Source: Ipomoea triloba
Lineage: Eukaryota > Streptophyta > Magnoliopsida > Solanales > Convolvulaceae
NCBI RefSeq assembly: GCF_003576645.1
Contig: NC_044923.1
Span: 7,281,417 to 7,345,416 of the forward strand
Length of the DNA stretch: 64,000 nt
Reading direction: 5' to 3'
The translations under genes and the position numbers were made by a program. Within the stretch, counting starts at the first letter, position 1, and each line of letters starts with the position of its first letter. Positions 1 to 11,436 of the stretch are shown one piece after another. The notes below the pieces were generated by a model, which was not told the DNA's origin, did no database searches, and saw only the letters and a list, made by a program, of their open reading frames with translations.

Positions 1-990
1 CCCCCCCCCCCCCACCCCATACTGCCCACCAGATACCCCTTCCACCTTCCTAGTTAGCCCCCCACCAGAAACCATTCATAGCCACGTACCTGACACAAAG
101 CCTTGGGGAGTAGGAAAATTGGCGTCAGTTAGGTAGGAATAGCTTGCACAACCATTTTTAGCAAAATTTCCTGGCCTGCCTTAGACAACCGAATACCACA
201 CATATGAGACGGTTCAGGTGAAAACATGCTCGGATCCCACGTAAAAAGTGAGGACTAATTTGATTCGTCCATCTACATAGATCGACGGTTAAGGATTGAT
301 GGAAAACAATAAGGAAAACAAGGTGGGGTTTTTTTATAAATATTAAAAACTTGAAAGTTTTCAGTAACTATAAAATTGACCCCATTTTTTTTTTATTAAA
401 ACCTCCAACCATTGATGAAACTTTGATAGACAGTTGAGATGAGTCATCACTTTTTACACAAACTCAGAAAGACCATGTTCTCTTTTAATATGACCCTATA
501 TATGTGTGACACCATCAATGTGGGCTGAAGCCCGCTAGCTGGCTTGCACCCACGAGCTAGACCCTATTATATATAAAAGCTTGCAAATCCCGAAAACTCA
601 CGTGAGGTGGGTTAGGGTTGCATGAATCCTAACCCGCGGATCTAATGGGCCGACCTACAAAAACTCGTCAGAAATTAGACCCATGATAAGGTCAATCCGA
701 TAGGATCCGCTTTGACACTACATACTATATATGTGTGTGGTACTTGTACATTCAAAAAAGCATAAAACAAAGAAAAGCTAGAGATTAAAAATAAGAGAAA
801 AAAATAGTGAAATAAAGTATACGCAACTTATTTTTCTCATAAGTTATAATCTAACTTTTATATAGTGTTCATTATGCATACTTTTTGAAAATATTAGAAA
901 ATCAGTTGTTCTCAAAATGGAAATCAATTCTTATATAACGAACCATGGTTCACATAGCGTTCTGTGAATCATGGTTGTCAAATGAAAATT
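1..990. other. Intergenic, no gene seen
   Basis: AT-rich DNA after an initial C-run. No open reading frame or splice pattern resembles a known protein. A GC-richer patch at about 520-715 (containing GCCCGCTAGCTGG and GGGTTAGGGTTGCATG) stands out from its surroundings and may be a transposon relic. I could not find its ends. Confidence 0.5.
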
Positions 991-993
991 AAA

Positions 994-1190
994 GAGAGTG
1001 TTTGGCAAATGACTGATAGCTGATTAAGTTAGTTGATAGTAGATAGCTTATTGGGTTAGTTGGTTTGACCAATTTTGTGAAAATTGTTTGGTAAATTAGT
1101 TGTTTACTTTTAGCTGATTAGATATAAAATGACCTATAAGGGCATAAACATATTGTGCTAATTTATTAAGTCTTAAAATTTTTATAATTT

Positions 1191-1237
<47 letters not shown>

Positions 1238-1738
1238 TCTACTACAATTTTATAATTTTTATTTATTTATTTATTTATATAGTAGCAGCCGCAGCAGCAG
1301 TAAGAAAGAAAAACATTATTATTGTTGTTATGGAAACAACTACTACTACGAATTACAATGATGATGAGTGAAATAAGAATGAAAAACATTATTATTGTTG
1401 TTATGGAAACTACTACTACTACTATGAATTACAATGATGAGTAAAATCAAAAAGAAAGAAAAACATTATTATTGTTGTTATGGAAACAAAAAGAAAAATG
1501 GACAAGGTAGATGAACAACAACAGAGATAAAATGTTAGGGATGACTAAGGTAAAATGGCCATTTCATAATTAAGGCCAATCAGCTAACAAAAAACTCTAA
1601 TGTTCTTAGCTTTTCAAGTTTTAGCTTATTGCCTCAATAAGCTAATGCAATAACCCATTTTACCAAGCACGTAAAGTAGCCTATTAACCAGTCAAACCAG
1701 CAAAAATTGACTTATCAGCTATGTTACCAAACATCCTC
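994..1738. mobile_element. hAT-like non-autonomous TIR element
   Basis: The ends are inverted: GAGAGTGTTTGGCAAATGAC at the left and, read inward from the right, GAGGATGTTTGGTAACAT followed by AGCTGATAAG. The left arm carries several AGCTGATTA-type words and the right arm their complements. The interior has two ATTT microsatellite runs (about 1190-1280) and three copies of a phrase near ACATTATTATTGTTGTTATGG. The TGTTTGGTAAAT termini are typical of plant hAT MITEs. No convincing target-site duplication was seen. Confidence 0.6.
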
Positions 1739-2121
1739 AAAATGATACTTTAGCACTAATATAATAAACTAGTTTTTGTGAAAAATGAAACTAAAAAGCA
1801 AAGCTCATTCAATAGCGTAAATTATCAAATAAACTGCATGTAGTATAATTAAAATGATACTTTAGTGTTGCTATAATGATACTAGTGTGTGTGAATAATG
1901 AAATTAAAATTCAGAGCCCCCATACAATAGCATATATTGTCAAATGAATCTAAAGTGTAATTAAAATAATACTTTAGCATTACTATAATTAAACTAGTTT
2001 GTGTGAAAACTAAAACTAAAAAATAGATGCTTTGGTATTGCTATAATGAAACTAGTGTATGTGAAAAAGTGAAATTAAAAAACAAAGTAACATTATCAAA
2101 TGAAACTTAAGTGCAATTAGC

Positions 2122-2486
2122 ATGGTTGCAGTAGGCGTTAGGCGCTAGTCAAGCGGTAGACTAGCGCTTAGCGCCTAGGCGGCGACCTATAAAAAAAATG
2201 GTGCATGCGTGTGGGTGTATGTCATATATTATATTATATATATCTCTCTTATTTATATAAATAAATAAATTTAAATATATATAAATATAATAATAAAATT
2301 AACAAGGCCGACCCACTCAAGTTAACTCGGCTAACTATGCCGAGTTTGGCGAGTTAACTCGGCCAAATTCGGCTAAGTCGGTCGCCAACTCGACCCAGTC
2401 AGCCGAGTTAGGTGTTACACAGCCGCCTAGGGAGCAATTCACCTCTGTCAACGGGCGCCTAGTACCTACGCAACAGATTTTTGCAA
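2122..2486. mobile_element. MITE with GGCGCTAGxCG-type ends
   Basis: The left part contains GCGTTAGGCGCTAG and GCGCTTAGCGCCTAGGCG. The right part contains GCCGCCTAGGG and GGGCGCCTAGTACC, an inverted arrangement around an AT-rich core and repeated AACTCGGCC-type words. The element is much more GC-rich at its ends than the surroundings. A related right-end word (GGGCGCCTAGTATTCACGCG) occurs near 20,830. The open frames across it are not credible genes. Confidence 0.5.
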
Positions 2487-2725
2487 AAGTAATAATTAGA
2501 ATGATACTCCGTATTACTTTATGGTCCGCATTGCTATATGGCCAATGGTCCACAATAAAATCTGCCAATAAAAATCTTATGGGCTTTCTTTTCAGGCACC
2601 AAATAGTACGGGGCCTCTATTCGGGTTGGCCCAATTACTATTGTATGCAAAATACTACAAATCCAACAAAACCATTGAAGAGAAGGGCAAATTATTATGT
2701 CGACCCTGGTCCCCAGTGTTGTGTG

Positions 2726-3104
2726 AGCAAATTATTATGTGGATTTGGGTTTACCTTGCAAGGTAGATTCATACACAATTTACATACTAAATACTTATAA
2801 TTTACCTTTTAAAAATTCACAATTTGTATACTACGAACAGACAACATAAACTTATATATAATTGATTACCTTATTTTGTATTCACAAGTTCTTTTCAAAT
2901 GCTACCGTCAATTCTAATACGGAGTACTAAAAATATACAATTTAATATTTATAAAATTTAGTACAGTTATTATGTGTTTTGACTCAAAAACACAATTTAC
3001 ATTCTGGAAGTTCATAAGTTCAATACAAAAAATATATAATTCAATATTGTTTAACACTAGGGTCCACCTTGCAAGGTGGGCCCTGGTCCATGGTATAACA
3101 ATTG
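2726..3104. mobile_element. Small MULE-type element related to the large MULE
   Basis: The left end reads GCAAATTATTATGTGGATTT, followed by the hairpin core TACCTTGCAAGGTA. The right end reads GGTCCACCTTGCAAGGTGG, then CCATGGTATAACAATTG. These are the two outer end sequences and the central CTTGCAAG hairpin of the element at 25,673-42,442. The interior has scattered ATTCACAA words. The flanks TGTTGTGTG and TGCTGTGTC may be a decayed 9-bp duplication. A second, partial left end lies just upstream (about 2686-2712). Confidence 0.6.
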
Positions 3105-3117
3105 ATGCTGTGTCGAT

Positions 3118-3410
3118 CATAGTCCACACAATGTTGTGTAGACCATAAAAAGAGTACATTTTTAATATATTAAAAGTACATTATTTGTGTACTGGATATA
3201 CATTATACAAAATAATGTACTTTTAGTACTTAAATAACATATTTTTCAATTTTTTCCTAAATACAATGTACATTTTTAGTACATTATTTGTGTACTGAAT
3301 GTACATTATTTAATAGTATATAATATAATGTATTTTTAGTACTCAAATAATGTACTTTATGTATACAAATAATGTACTTTTAATTTATAATCCACACAGC
3401 TGTGTAAAGC
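3118..3410. mobile_element. GTACATTATT-family MITE
   Basis: The ends are short hairpins: GTCCACACAATGTTGTGTAGAC on the left and TCCACACAGCTGTGTAAAG on the right. Between them are many copies of GTACATTATT/AATGTACTTTTAG. Similar elements lie at about 3445-3855, 3939-4830, 16,262-16,565, 45,635-45,780, 57,033-57,255, 59,935-60,130 and 62,297-62,540. Confidence 0.55.
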
Positions 3411-3444
3411 ATCCACAAAATAATGATTGCAAGAGAAGTAGGTG

Positions 3445-3855
3445 GATACACATCAGTTATTGCGTAGACCAAGGACCAAAAACGAAGCCGTTTTGCGGAA
3501 ATTTTTCTTCCACGCGACCCGCTGCAACATACATTTTTATAACTCGTAATGTACATTATTCTCTTTTTTTTAATACTATTTTTTCTCAACCTAATGAAGT
3601 ACAAAGAGTCAATAGTTCATCCACTGGGGTTTGAACCTATGGCTTCCACTTGGGAGAGCTATAACTATGCCACTCGACCATTATTCTAAAGCAAAATGTA
3701 CATTAATCTAACTTATAAAATACATTATCTTACCCATTATTTAACACATAAAGTACATTATTCTAACACATAAAATACATTATTCTAACTCATAATATTA
3801 AACGACATCATTTAGAGCTGATCCACAGCTTGTCCACACAATAACTTGTTGTGGA
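3445..3855. mobile_element. GTACATTATT-family MITE carrying a SINE insertion
   Basis: It shares the left portion (GACCAAGGACCAAAAACG, then CACGCGACCCGCTGCAACAT) and the GTACATTATTCTAACxCATAA array with the element at 16,262-16,565. It ends in a hairpin-like segment (GTCCACACAATAACTTGTTG). Relative to that copy, a tRNA-related block sits inside at about 3566-3690. Confidence 0.5.
3566..3690 (-). mobile_element. tRNA-derived SINE fragment
   Basis: On the minus strand it reads from a tRNA-like head (TGGTCGAGTGGCATAG) through a B-box-like GGTTCAAACCCC into a body ending GTTGAGAAAAA. The body words match the other SINE copies in this window. It interrupts a MITE. Confidence 0.45.
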
Positions 3856-3938
3856 TAATGGGATATAGAAGTGGGCTCACACCCAAAAGGGCCCATCTAC
3901 CGACGCCGAGAGGCCCAGTAATGAAGCTTGAAAGAAGA

Positions 3939-4830
3939 TGCTTGTGTGGACCATAACAAAAAGTACATTTTTAATATACTAAATGTACATTATTTTTATA
4001 TTGAATTTATATTATTGGAAAAATGGCACTTTTTTCCCCTATGTTATGTGCTTATAGCACTTTTTCCCCCTGTGTTATTAAAGTGGCAGTTTACCCCCTT
4101 AGTTATTTTAAAAGTGGTAGTTTTCTACCTTGTAATATTAAATTGACATTTTTGCCCTTAAAATAACCATTTCATTTATTTTTATTCTCCAACCAATTAT
4201 TACTAATATGTATGGAAGATCACAGTTCGATACGAACCTAATCGAACACTGTAGCAATTAAACTTAAATAGTATAGACGGTTACAGTTACGATTCAGAAC
4301 CGGAAAAATAAAATAAAATAATTGTTGAATTTAGACTATTTTTAAATTAAAAATAAAATTATAAAAATAAATAAATAAATAAATAAGTTTTGATTGGTGG
4401 TTCAAAATCGAAATTGGAACCGAACCGTACCGATTTATCAAAATAAGTGTTTGACCATTTTTACTATATATGACTGTGGTTAAGTTCCGGTTCACGGTTC
4501 AACAATTATTTAATTTTATTTTTTTCGGTTATGAATCATAACCAGAACCGTCCATACTATTTCAGTATGATTGCTACAGTGTTTGGTTAGGTTCGAACCA
4601 AATCGTGATCATCCATACCTATAAGTAATAATTTGTTGGAGAAGAAAAATAAATGAAATAATTATTTTTAAGGGTAACAATGTCAATTTAACATTTCAGT
4701 AGGAAAACCTGCCACTTTAATAACACAGGGAGAAAAAGTGATATAAGCACATAACATACGGGGAAAAAGTGCTATTTTCCCGATATTATTTGATAGTATG
4801 ATTCACACAACTGTGTGAAACCTAACGATT
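3939..4830. mobile_element. GTACATTATT-family MITE split by a foldback element
   Basis: The left piece starts TGTGTGGACCATAACAAAA and holds AGTACATTTTTAATATAC. The right piece reads TTTGATAGTATGATTCACAC, then AACTGTGTGAAACC. The two pieces join into a normal family member if the foldback element at 4017-4782 is removed. Confidence 0.5.
4017..4782. mobile_element. Long-armed foldback (TIR) element
   Basis: The outermost sequence GGAAAAATGGCACTTTTTTC is matched in inverted orientation by the right end, GAAAAAGTGCTATTTTCCC. The inverted similarity continues inward for roughly 280 bp on each side: TTATGTGCTTATAGCAC, TGTTATTAAAGTGGCAG, then AACACTGTAGCAAT. It ends at an AT-rich centre near 4320-4400. 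Flanking direct repeats ATATTATT (4009-4016 and 4783-4790) are a probable 8-9 bp target-site duplication. Confidence 0.65.
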
Positions 4831-4899
4831 GTGCGTTGCGACACAATAATGATTGTGCGTTGCGTATCCTTAAAATCGTTAACCCAACCAACAAACTAA

Positions 4900-6128
4900 G
4901 GGGGTGTATTCAATCATGACTTTCATAGAATTTTAAAGACTTTTATGAATTTTAAAAGTTTAGAGGTATTCAATTCAAACTTTTAGAGAGTATTTAAAAG
5001 TCATGCAGTATTCGATCAAAATTTTTAAAGAGTTTTTAAAAGTCATGTGGTATTCAAAAAGTTATAAATTTGTAAGCACTTTTTAATTTTAGAACTTCTG
5101 TAGACTTTTATATACTTTTCATTCTCAAATATAAATAGTTGAAATCCAACCCCCAACCCCAAGATTTCAAAATTTTCTTTCTACCAGCACTCTTGAAGGT
5201 TTTTTTTTTCTCTCTCTATTTAAACTCTATTTTTTCTCCTTATTTAAAATTTTAAACTTTATAAACCTTATAAGTAATTCAATAAATTATTTTTTCTTCA
5301 TTATCCTATATTTTCTACATACGTAAACTCTACCAATTTTTTTTTCTCTCCTAAACTTTACAATCTTCCTCTAAAAATTCAAAATAATATTATTTTTATT
5401 TCATTGTTGCTTGTATATTTTGATTTTTTTCCTATGAACTTTTTATCCCTAACTTCTAAAATTTTTCTCCTAAATACATGAACAGAGTAAATTTTTTTTA
5501 TCTATCACCGTCAACTTTTACTATATGTTTCATAATATTCATATGTTTATTCGTAATATATTTTTTCTTTTTTCTTTTTAACAACATGCTATAACGAATA
5601 GTGAATTATTGTTCGCAATAGCAATTTGAGGCTACAAAGAGAATCACCTTGTTGTTGTTAGCAGTCCCATATTGCTATTACAAATAATAGCTCTTTGCTT
5701 GATACCTACTTACCTAGTAGTATATCAAATATAATTTATATATATATTATTAATTTTTGTATTTTATTTTATGCAACTAGTAATTGTATTTTTTTTAAAT
5801 ATTAATTTCTCAAGAAAAAGTAATTATATTTTTAGATATTTTATTTGAACAATTTTATAACTATAAATTTTATTGTTTAATATTGTTATGAATTGCTTAT
5901 GAAAGTTTGTAAGGATGTATTCAATTTAGAATTTTAATGACTTTTGTAAACTTTTTAAAATAAAAAAGTTGATAAAAGTTTATGCAAGTTTTTTATACAG
6001 ACTTTTATAAAGTCTTACAAAGTTTTAAAAAGTTTTGAACGTCTCTATGAAAGTTGATAAAAATTTATTAAAATCTATCATTTTAAAAGTTTTTAAAAAT
6101 CTACAAAAGTGATGATCGAATACACCCC
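4900..6128. mobile_element. PIF/Harbinger-like TIR element
   Basis: The left terminus GGGGGTGTATTCAATCATG and the right terminus GATCGAATACACCCC are inverted copies, flanked on both sides by TAA (4897-4899 and 6129-6131). A TIR of this form plus a 3-bp TWA-type target duplication is characteristic of Harbinger/Tourist elements. The ends hold many TTTTAAAAGTT-type words. The 0.9-kb middle is AT-rich with no coding potential that I can support. Confidence 0.65.
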
Positions 6129-6845
6129 TAAAATTATTTCAATTAATTATACAGTGGTACCAACTTCTAAATAACCACCGCACCCTCAAATATTATAACA
6201 ATTGGTTGTAATGTTGAGGTACATTTATCATATCCCAAGAAAATATGGCAATTGGCCAAGCTGTAATATTGTGAGAATTACTTGCCAATTATAAATCTAA
6301 GACAACAGACATTCTAAATCTAAGATGAACAGAATATTTTTATGATCATCATAAAGTACCATAATAACCTTATGCTAGATGATTTTTTTTTTTTTTTGGT
6401 AAAAAAAACGATAATTTAATTTATCATATTATTCACTCCATACAATATGTCATTTTCCTTTTTGCATTACAAAGGTATTCAAAAGAAAAGTACAACTTCA
6501 TCTGACACAAAATATAGTAACTTAAATTATCCTAGAATATTTCATAATTTTCATCACAATCATGAAGATCAATTATTTTGGGATCAGAGTGGTGTATGAA
6601 ACTTGAAAATCTTATTATTGCAGACCCAGACACCTCTCTAAATTCTAGCTGTTAAAGTAATCATACATTAGAGGGCTAGGGAAACAAGAAAAGAAAACGC
6701 ATAACTAACCATGATGATGAAGTTTACAGCGCAGCTTCCGGCTTTACTGTCTAATGGTAGAATACAAAAAGAAATGAGAATCGCCCAACAATTCAACGCG
6801 ATGAAGGCGCCCACCAAAGGGAAAACAAAAGTAAGTAGCATTGAA
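6129..6845. other. Downstream region of the MPC1-like gene
   Basis: AT-rich sequence following the stop codon of the minus-strand carrier gene. It must include its 3'UTR, but I see no decisive polyadenylation signal. No other gene is supported here. Confidence 0.4.
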
Positions 6846-8963
6846 TCACTGGGTTTTGTCCTGCTTCTGCTGCAAGTACCTACATTTTGTTGGGTTGGGG
6901 ATTAAAAATCAGTGTAACATTTTAACATAAATATGTAAGGAACACAAACTCATTTAAAAATAGAAAGAATTCCATGCCCTTCGCATATTTGTTCCAAAAG
7001 TACGTCTGACTTTAACGTGATGTAGTAACAACTGTAACGTAGTACCAATTCAAATGGCAATGTTCAGTGATGGATGACAGCAAGTGTTGGGCAAACAAGA
7101 ATAGACTCGTGCTTTCATTGTCTCCGTGTAAGCCATTATACTATCAAATTAATTCATAACCTGAACCAAATTGTATTGGCCATCAAGTAAAACATATTGT
7201 ATTATTGATGAAATCACTCTCCCCACAACAAATCAAAGAATGTGCTTTATATAAATAAGAATACTTGACTAACTGGAACTATAAAACTACAATGCCTTGT
7301 TCTAAATTTCTAATATTCTGCCATGCCCCTTCAAATCAAGGGTAAAAATATTGCCAGAACTGAGAAAAATTGACTTCATAAATAACCTTTTGTTTTTAGA
7401 GATGCCATTATCTTCTGTTCCTTAAGACACTACATAAGGAGATGATGATTTTGTAACTAAACCAAACCTAAATTTAAAGTTAAGGAGAGTCTGTATTTAC
7501 TCATGAGATGAAAAAGGAAATATTGGTCAACCAAATAAATGAAATGCGATGCAAATATGATGATTCAAAATAGAGAAAGTAAGGGAGAATAAATACAGAG
7601 CCACCCATCTAAACAATTCACCCATGGCCTAGGCAAAGCATTTAATTTGTTGTTTTAGAAGAGTGAAGAGGAGAGACAAATTTACTCAAAGCCAACAGCA
7701 AATAAAGAGGTAAAATAACAAATTTGTCTAAAACTCAATACTATAAGAAATTTAAGGAGAATATGAATCAACTTCAAATAAAGAACTTATGAGAGAGTTA
7801 AATACAAAATCACCAATCTAAATTATCACTAAAACAGGTAAAAGAACAAGAGGTTGATATTTAATTTATTGGGAAATGTTCTTTAATCAGCATGGTATCT
7901 TCATTGTGGCATGAAGAGGGTGGAGATATAGTAAGGACTAAAAAGAAAAACAGTATGCAACAACTACACAAGCTTGATTGATATGTTCGGTGAAAGGCCA
8001 GTATAATATTATTGTTGAGACCTCTCATATCAAAACGAATCACAAAAGGCCCCTTATATGGACTTTACATAAAACAGTAAATAATAATCAAACTATAATG
8101 CTAAGCTAATCAGAGCTCTCACACAACCAAGAGACAGTCCTATTCTAATACTCAGACAGTCATCATTCCAATTTAGTAATGTACTGTTTGCTTCAATATC
8201 TTCCTTGTAACCGCAGGAAAAATAGTAATAAGAAAAACTAGAGAACAACAAGGTCAAATCTAAATAGAGTAAAAATGTGTTCCTTCAAAAGTATTTCAAA
8301 TACTGAAGATGGTGCAACAAATCAAGGGTGAAAAAAGGCTTTTGTTCTTCTTTTCCCTCAGTTTTGCTCTTAAGCCAGGAATACTAGAAGACAGAAGGCA
8401 ATTAGATAAAGGACATATGAGATCCATTAAACTAACTCTATCAGGATGTGTGTGTGTGTGTGGCATGCACTTGTATGCAGTATTCATCTATTCCGCATAT
8501 ATTGATATATAATCACTTACCCTTGGCCCTTTGCCCAACGAGAAAGTTGATAGAGCTGCACACACTCATTTGATGCATGGCATCCCAAAAGTAAATAGTT
8601 TCGAGGTTGTACCATCCATGCAAACCTCATGAACAATGCAGAATATATACACATTGCTGCAACACCAAATAAAAAAGTATATTAGGCTAGAATCCAGCAT
8701 TGTATTCCACATGTCACGCAAAATGAAATTTACCTGACGTCATGTTTCCAGATATCATCTCAGGGGGCTTCTGTGTGTCTACTAATCCCTGTAATATGCA
8801 TTACGCAATTAATCAAAAGGCCAAGTCAAGCAGCCAAAATTTTAAATTCATCAATTAGATGGAGGCATACAGCTACAACAAATCCCCAGTTGGCAACAGG
8901 ACCCCAGAAATGAGTTGTTTTAGGGCCAACAGGACTGTTCAGAAATGCTCTAAAGGAAGCCAT
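6846..8963 (-). CDS. MPC1: Mitochondrial pyruvate carrier subunit 1 (MPC1-like)
   Basis: A four-exon coding region on the minus strand (8963-8871, 8788-8734, 8656-8521, 6879-6846) encodes 105 aa, the usual size for plant MPC1. All junctions are GT-AG and in frame. The protein starts [20 protein letters not shown] and keeps the family signatures [32 protein letters not shown] and CHASNE, ending in a Lys/Gln-rich tail (QQKQDKTQ). MPC1 pairs with MPC2 in the inner mitochondrial membrane to import pyruvate. The hydrophobic stretches around residues 20-31, 50-65 and 70-85 fit membrane helices. The last coding exon is only 34 bp and lies behind a 1.6-kb intron. An upstream 5'UTR exon (acceptor before 9011) carries the start codon. 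Functional assignment comes from family similarity read by eye. Confidence 0.93.
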
Positions 8964-9840
8964 ATGGGGCACACTGATTCAAATTCAACCACAACCACCT
9001 GGATGTAAAATCTGAAACCAAAGCAGACAAAACATATTGAGGAATCAAAGCAAAGTGAGAGATGACTATCAGGAAGTCAATGAGAGAACAGAAAAGCTGC
9101 TAGTTTGGGGATAACATGTTCTGATAGTAATTTACATCATTAATGTAAATCAACCACAGAAAGGAATATATTTTTTATCAACAAAGTGGTGCAAGCTTCA
9201 TCCGGATTGCCACAGTCATTTCAATTAATTGCAAAATCAAACAAACATTGAAAGAAATCATACCAAATTCTTGTTTGTTACAATTTCTGGAGCTGAAAGA
9301 CCCAAGAACGAAGATACCTAAAAAGAAAATGTCTTATATCTGCAATATTCCATCCTAATTCCTAAACAAACTTGATAATACTTCCTCCCTTAAATCCATT
9401 TAATTAGGCATATCCCGCACTAAAACGATCACAGATTGTCTATATCAAGAGAACAGCTGAGTGACATCTTGAACAAATTCAAACAAATACCGAAGCACAA
9501 GCGTCAGTTTTTCATATTTCACAAAACAATCAGCAAAAACCTGGAAGTTGAAAAACAATCAGCAATAACGCACACATATGGAAGATAATATACACTTCAA
9601 ATACAAAACCTGTACAACTACAGATGAATCAAATGGCATACATAGATACAGATAGATAGATCCCAGTATAACGAATGTATATCAGAATTCGCGAGGGCGT
9701 ACCTTTGAAATGAGATGTTGCAAAACGGAATTTGAGAATCGGCGGCTATATGTGTATAGAACGGATAGGAAAAGGATTCTATTTTTTTTTTCACTTCAGT
9801 TTCTTTTCAGACGGCGAAGAGCCGAAGACGAAATACAGTG
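8964..9840 (-). promoter_or_regulatory. 5'UTR exons, 5'UTR intron and promoter-proximal region of the MPC1-like gene
   Basis: A 5'UTR segment directly upstream of the start codon (8964-9011) is preceded by a good acceptor (TTTCAG). Further upstream, CATTTCAAAG followed by GTACGC at about 9703 is a plausible donor ending the first non-coding exon. The region becomes GC-richer near 9800-9900, where transcription probably begins. Exact transcript ends cannot be set from sequence alone. Confidence 0.5.
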
Positions 9841-9964
9841 ATCCGGAACGCGCGAGACCACCCGAAGTGTTTGTGGTACGCCTATGAGGTTGTGCCACCT
9901 GTGAATGAAGAGTTTTTTTGAGAGTTTAACTTGCTTGCATCCATAATAGGGTGGATTTTACATA

Positions 9965-10140
9965 ATTTTTTCTTTTTCTTGAATACTACTGACTCTATTA
10001 GAATGCAGTATCTGTTCATAACTACTTTCTCAACCTATTGAAGCACACGAATCAGTTTTGCCTGCACTGAGGCTCGAACCCATCACCTCTCAAATACAGG
10101 GAAGGGTTTGATGCCACTAGACCTCAAGGTCCTTGGCAGA
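9965..10140 (-). mobile_element. tRNA-derived SINE
   Basis: Read on the minus strand: a tRNA-like head with GGTCTAGTGGCATC (A-box region) and GGGTTCGAGCC (good B box). Then comes a tRNA-unrelated body with AGGTTGAGAAAGTAGTTATG and AACAGATACTGCATTC, ending at a T/A-rich tail. The same body recurs at about 24,873-24,970 and 47,150-47,275, which supports a dispersed SINE family rather than a functional tRNA. Confidence 0.65.
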
Positions 10141-10483
10141 TTTTACATAATTTTTAAGGTGACAAAATACAAAACACTAAAAAACCACCAAATTTGTCAA
10201 AAAAAATAAGGCGCAGCTCCTTCTTCACAGTGGCAGGACCCACCAAAATCTGTTAAAAATCTATTTTTGCAGGACATAAACATCACAGAAAACTCATCTT
10301 CCACAATTGTTAAGAACTCAACACTAAATTTTTTTTTTTTTTTTGAAAACAAACACTAAATTTTTATTATTCCAAAAACTCATCAAAAAATTCTATTGGA
10401 GAAGGCCTAGGAGAGTAAGGAAGGCGAACAAAAAAAGAAGAAAAAGAAAAAAATAATCTAAAATGGAAATCAAAAAAAAAAAC
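10141..10483. other. Intergenic, no gene seen
   Basis: AT-rich with A-runs and phrases such as AACACTAAATTTTT repeated at short distance. No coding or RNA feature is supported. Confidence 0.4.
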
Positions 10484-10638
10484 CAGTAGTTAACAAGCGT
10501 TATACCGTGGACCGTGCACCATGGTTGATACTGCACTTGTGTTGAAAGGGAACTGCAGTTGCGCAATTGCAGTTCCCTTTCAACACAACTGCAGTATCAG
10601 CCATGATTATGGTCCACCGTATAATTTGCAGTAGTTAA
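10484..10638. mobile_element. 135-bp near-perfect foldback MULE-type MITE with TSD
   Basis: The element body is 10,494-10,628. It folds back on itself around the centre GTTGCGCAAT: the left arm GTTGAAAGGGAACTGCAGTT is mirrored on the right, and the ends ATACCGTGGACC and GGTCCACCGTAT match. Direct repeats CAGTAGTTAA flank it (10,484-10,493 and 10,629-10,638), a 9-10 bp duplication as expected for Mutator-type insertion. The outer ends (CAAGCGTTATACC and, inverted, GCAAATTATAC) resemble those of the large MULE. Confidence 0.75.
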
Positions 10639-10735
10639 TGCACCCAGCCATCGCAACTGCAGTTCCCTTTCAACACAACTGCAGTATCAGCCATGATTAT
10701 GGTCCACAGTATAATTTGCAGTAGTTAATGCACCC
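10639..10735. repeat. Tandem duplication of the right half of the foldback MITE plus its flank
   Basis: The right arm (AACTGCAGTTCCCTTTCAAC through GGTCCACAGTATAATTTGC), the CAGTAGTTAA target repeat and the adjacent TGCACCCAGCC are repeated once more immediately downstream with few differences. This half copy arose after insertion, because it includes host flank. Confidence 0.7.
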
Positions 10736-11436
10736 AGCCGAGCTGTCACCCACACGCACGGCCCTTGCTATCTTATTATTTTCCTTTCTCAAATTGTGGA
10801 CCCCACCAAAATATAGCTCTTGCAGAAGGAAGAAATGAGAAAAAACCAGCCTCCACATCAGTTAAAAAACTAAGCACCAATTTTTACTTTTGAAAAATTC
10901 ATCAAAAATCCACAGCTATGGATGCTCTTAAGACTATCCGCACTCATGCTATTTTTCTCTCACTTTCAAAATGTCACATCACAAAATTTATAATTATTCA
11001 CTTTTCACTCTTTATCCATGCAATTTTCTCTCATCTTTCAAAAGTAACTTCACTATGCGCTTGCACATAAATGTTGTATATATATATGTTTATATATATA
11101 TATATATGTGTGTGTGCGTGTGTGTGTATATATATAGTTCATTTCATGTGTGAACCATTGCTATCATGCGAATCTCTAAACTTCATGCACTATTGAGATG
11201 TAAGATTCCACTGTCAAGATCTGAAGAGTGGTGCATCTAGTGCAGTTATGCTGGGTGTATTGATGCAGTTATGTATATTTACAAAGTCAAAATTGTTTTC
11301 AAAAAAACAAAGTCAAAATTATTATAACCCACACGTTCGAGCAAGATCAATGGTGCGTATAGTACATGTTACATATTACAATGTTATTGAAAAAAGTAAA
11401 AGCAACCTATCATCATGCGTGTATCCTTCCGATCCC

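Noticed and set aside
9990..10135. tRNA gene on the minus strand
   Set aside because: It has A- and B-box-like motifs but no foldable cloverleaf, and the same body recurs elsewhere. It is a SINE.
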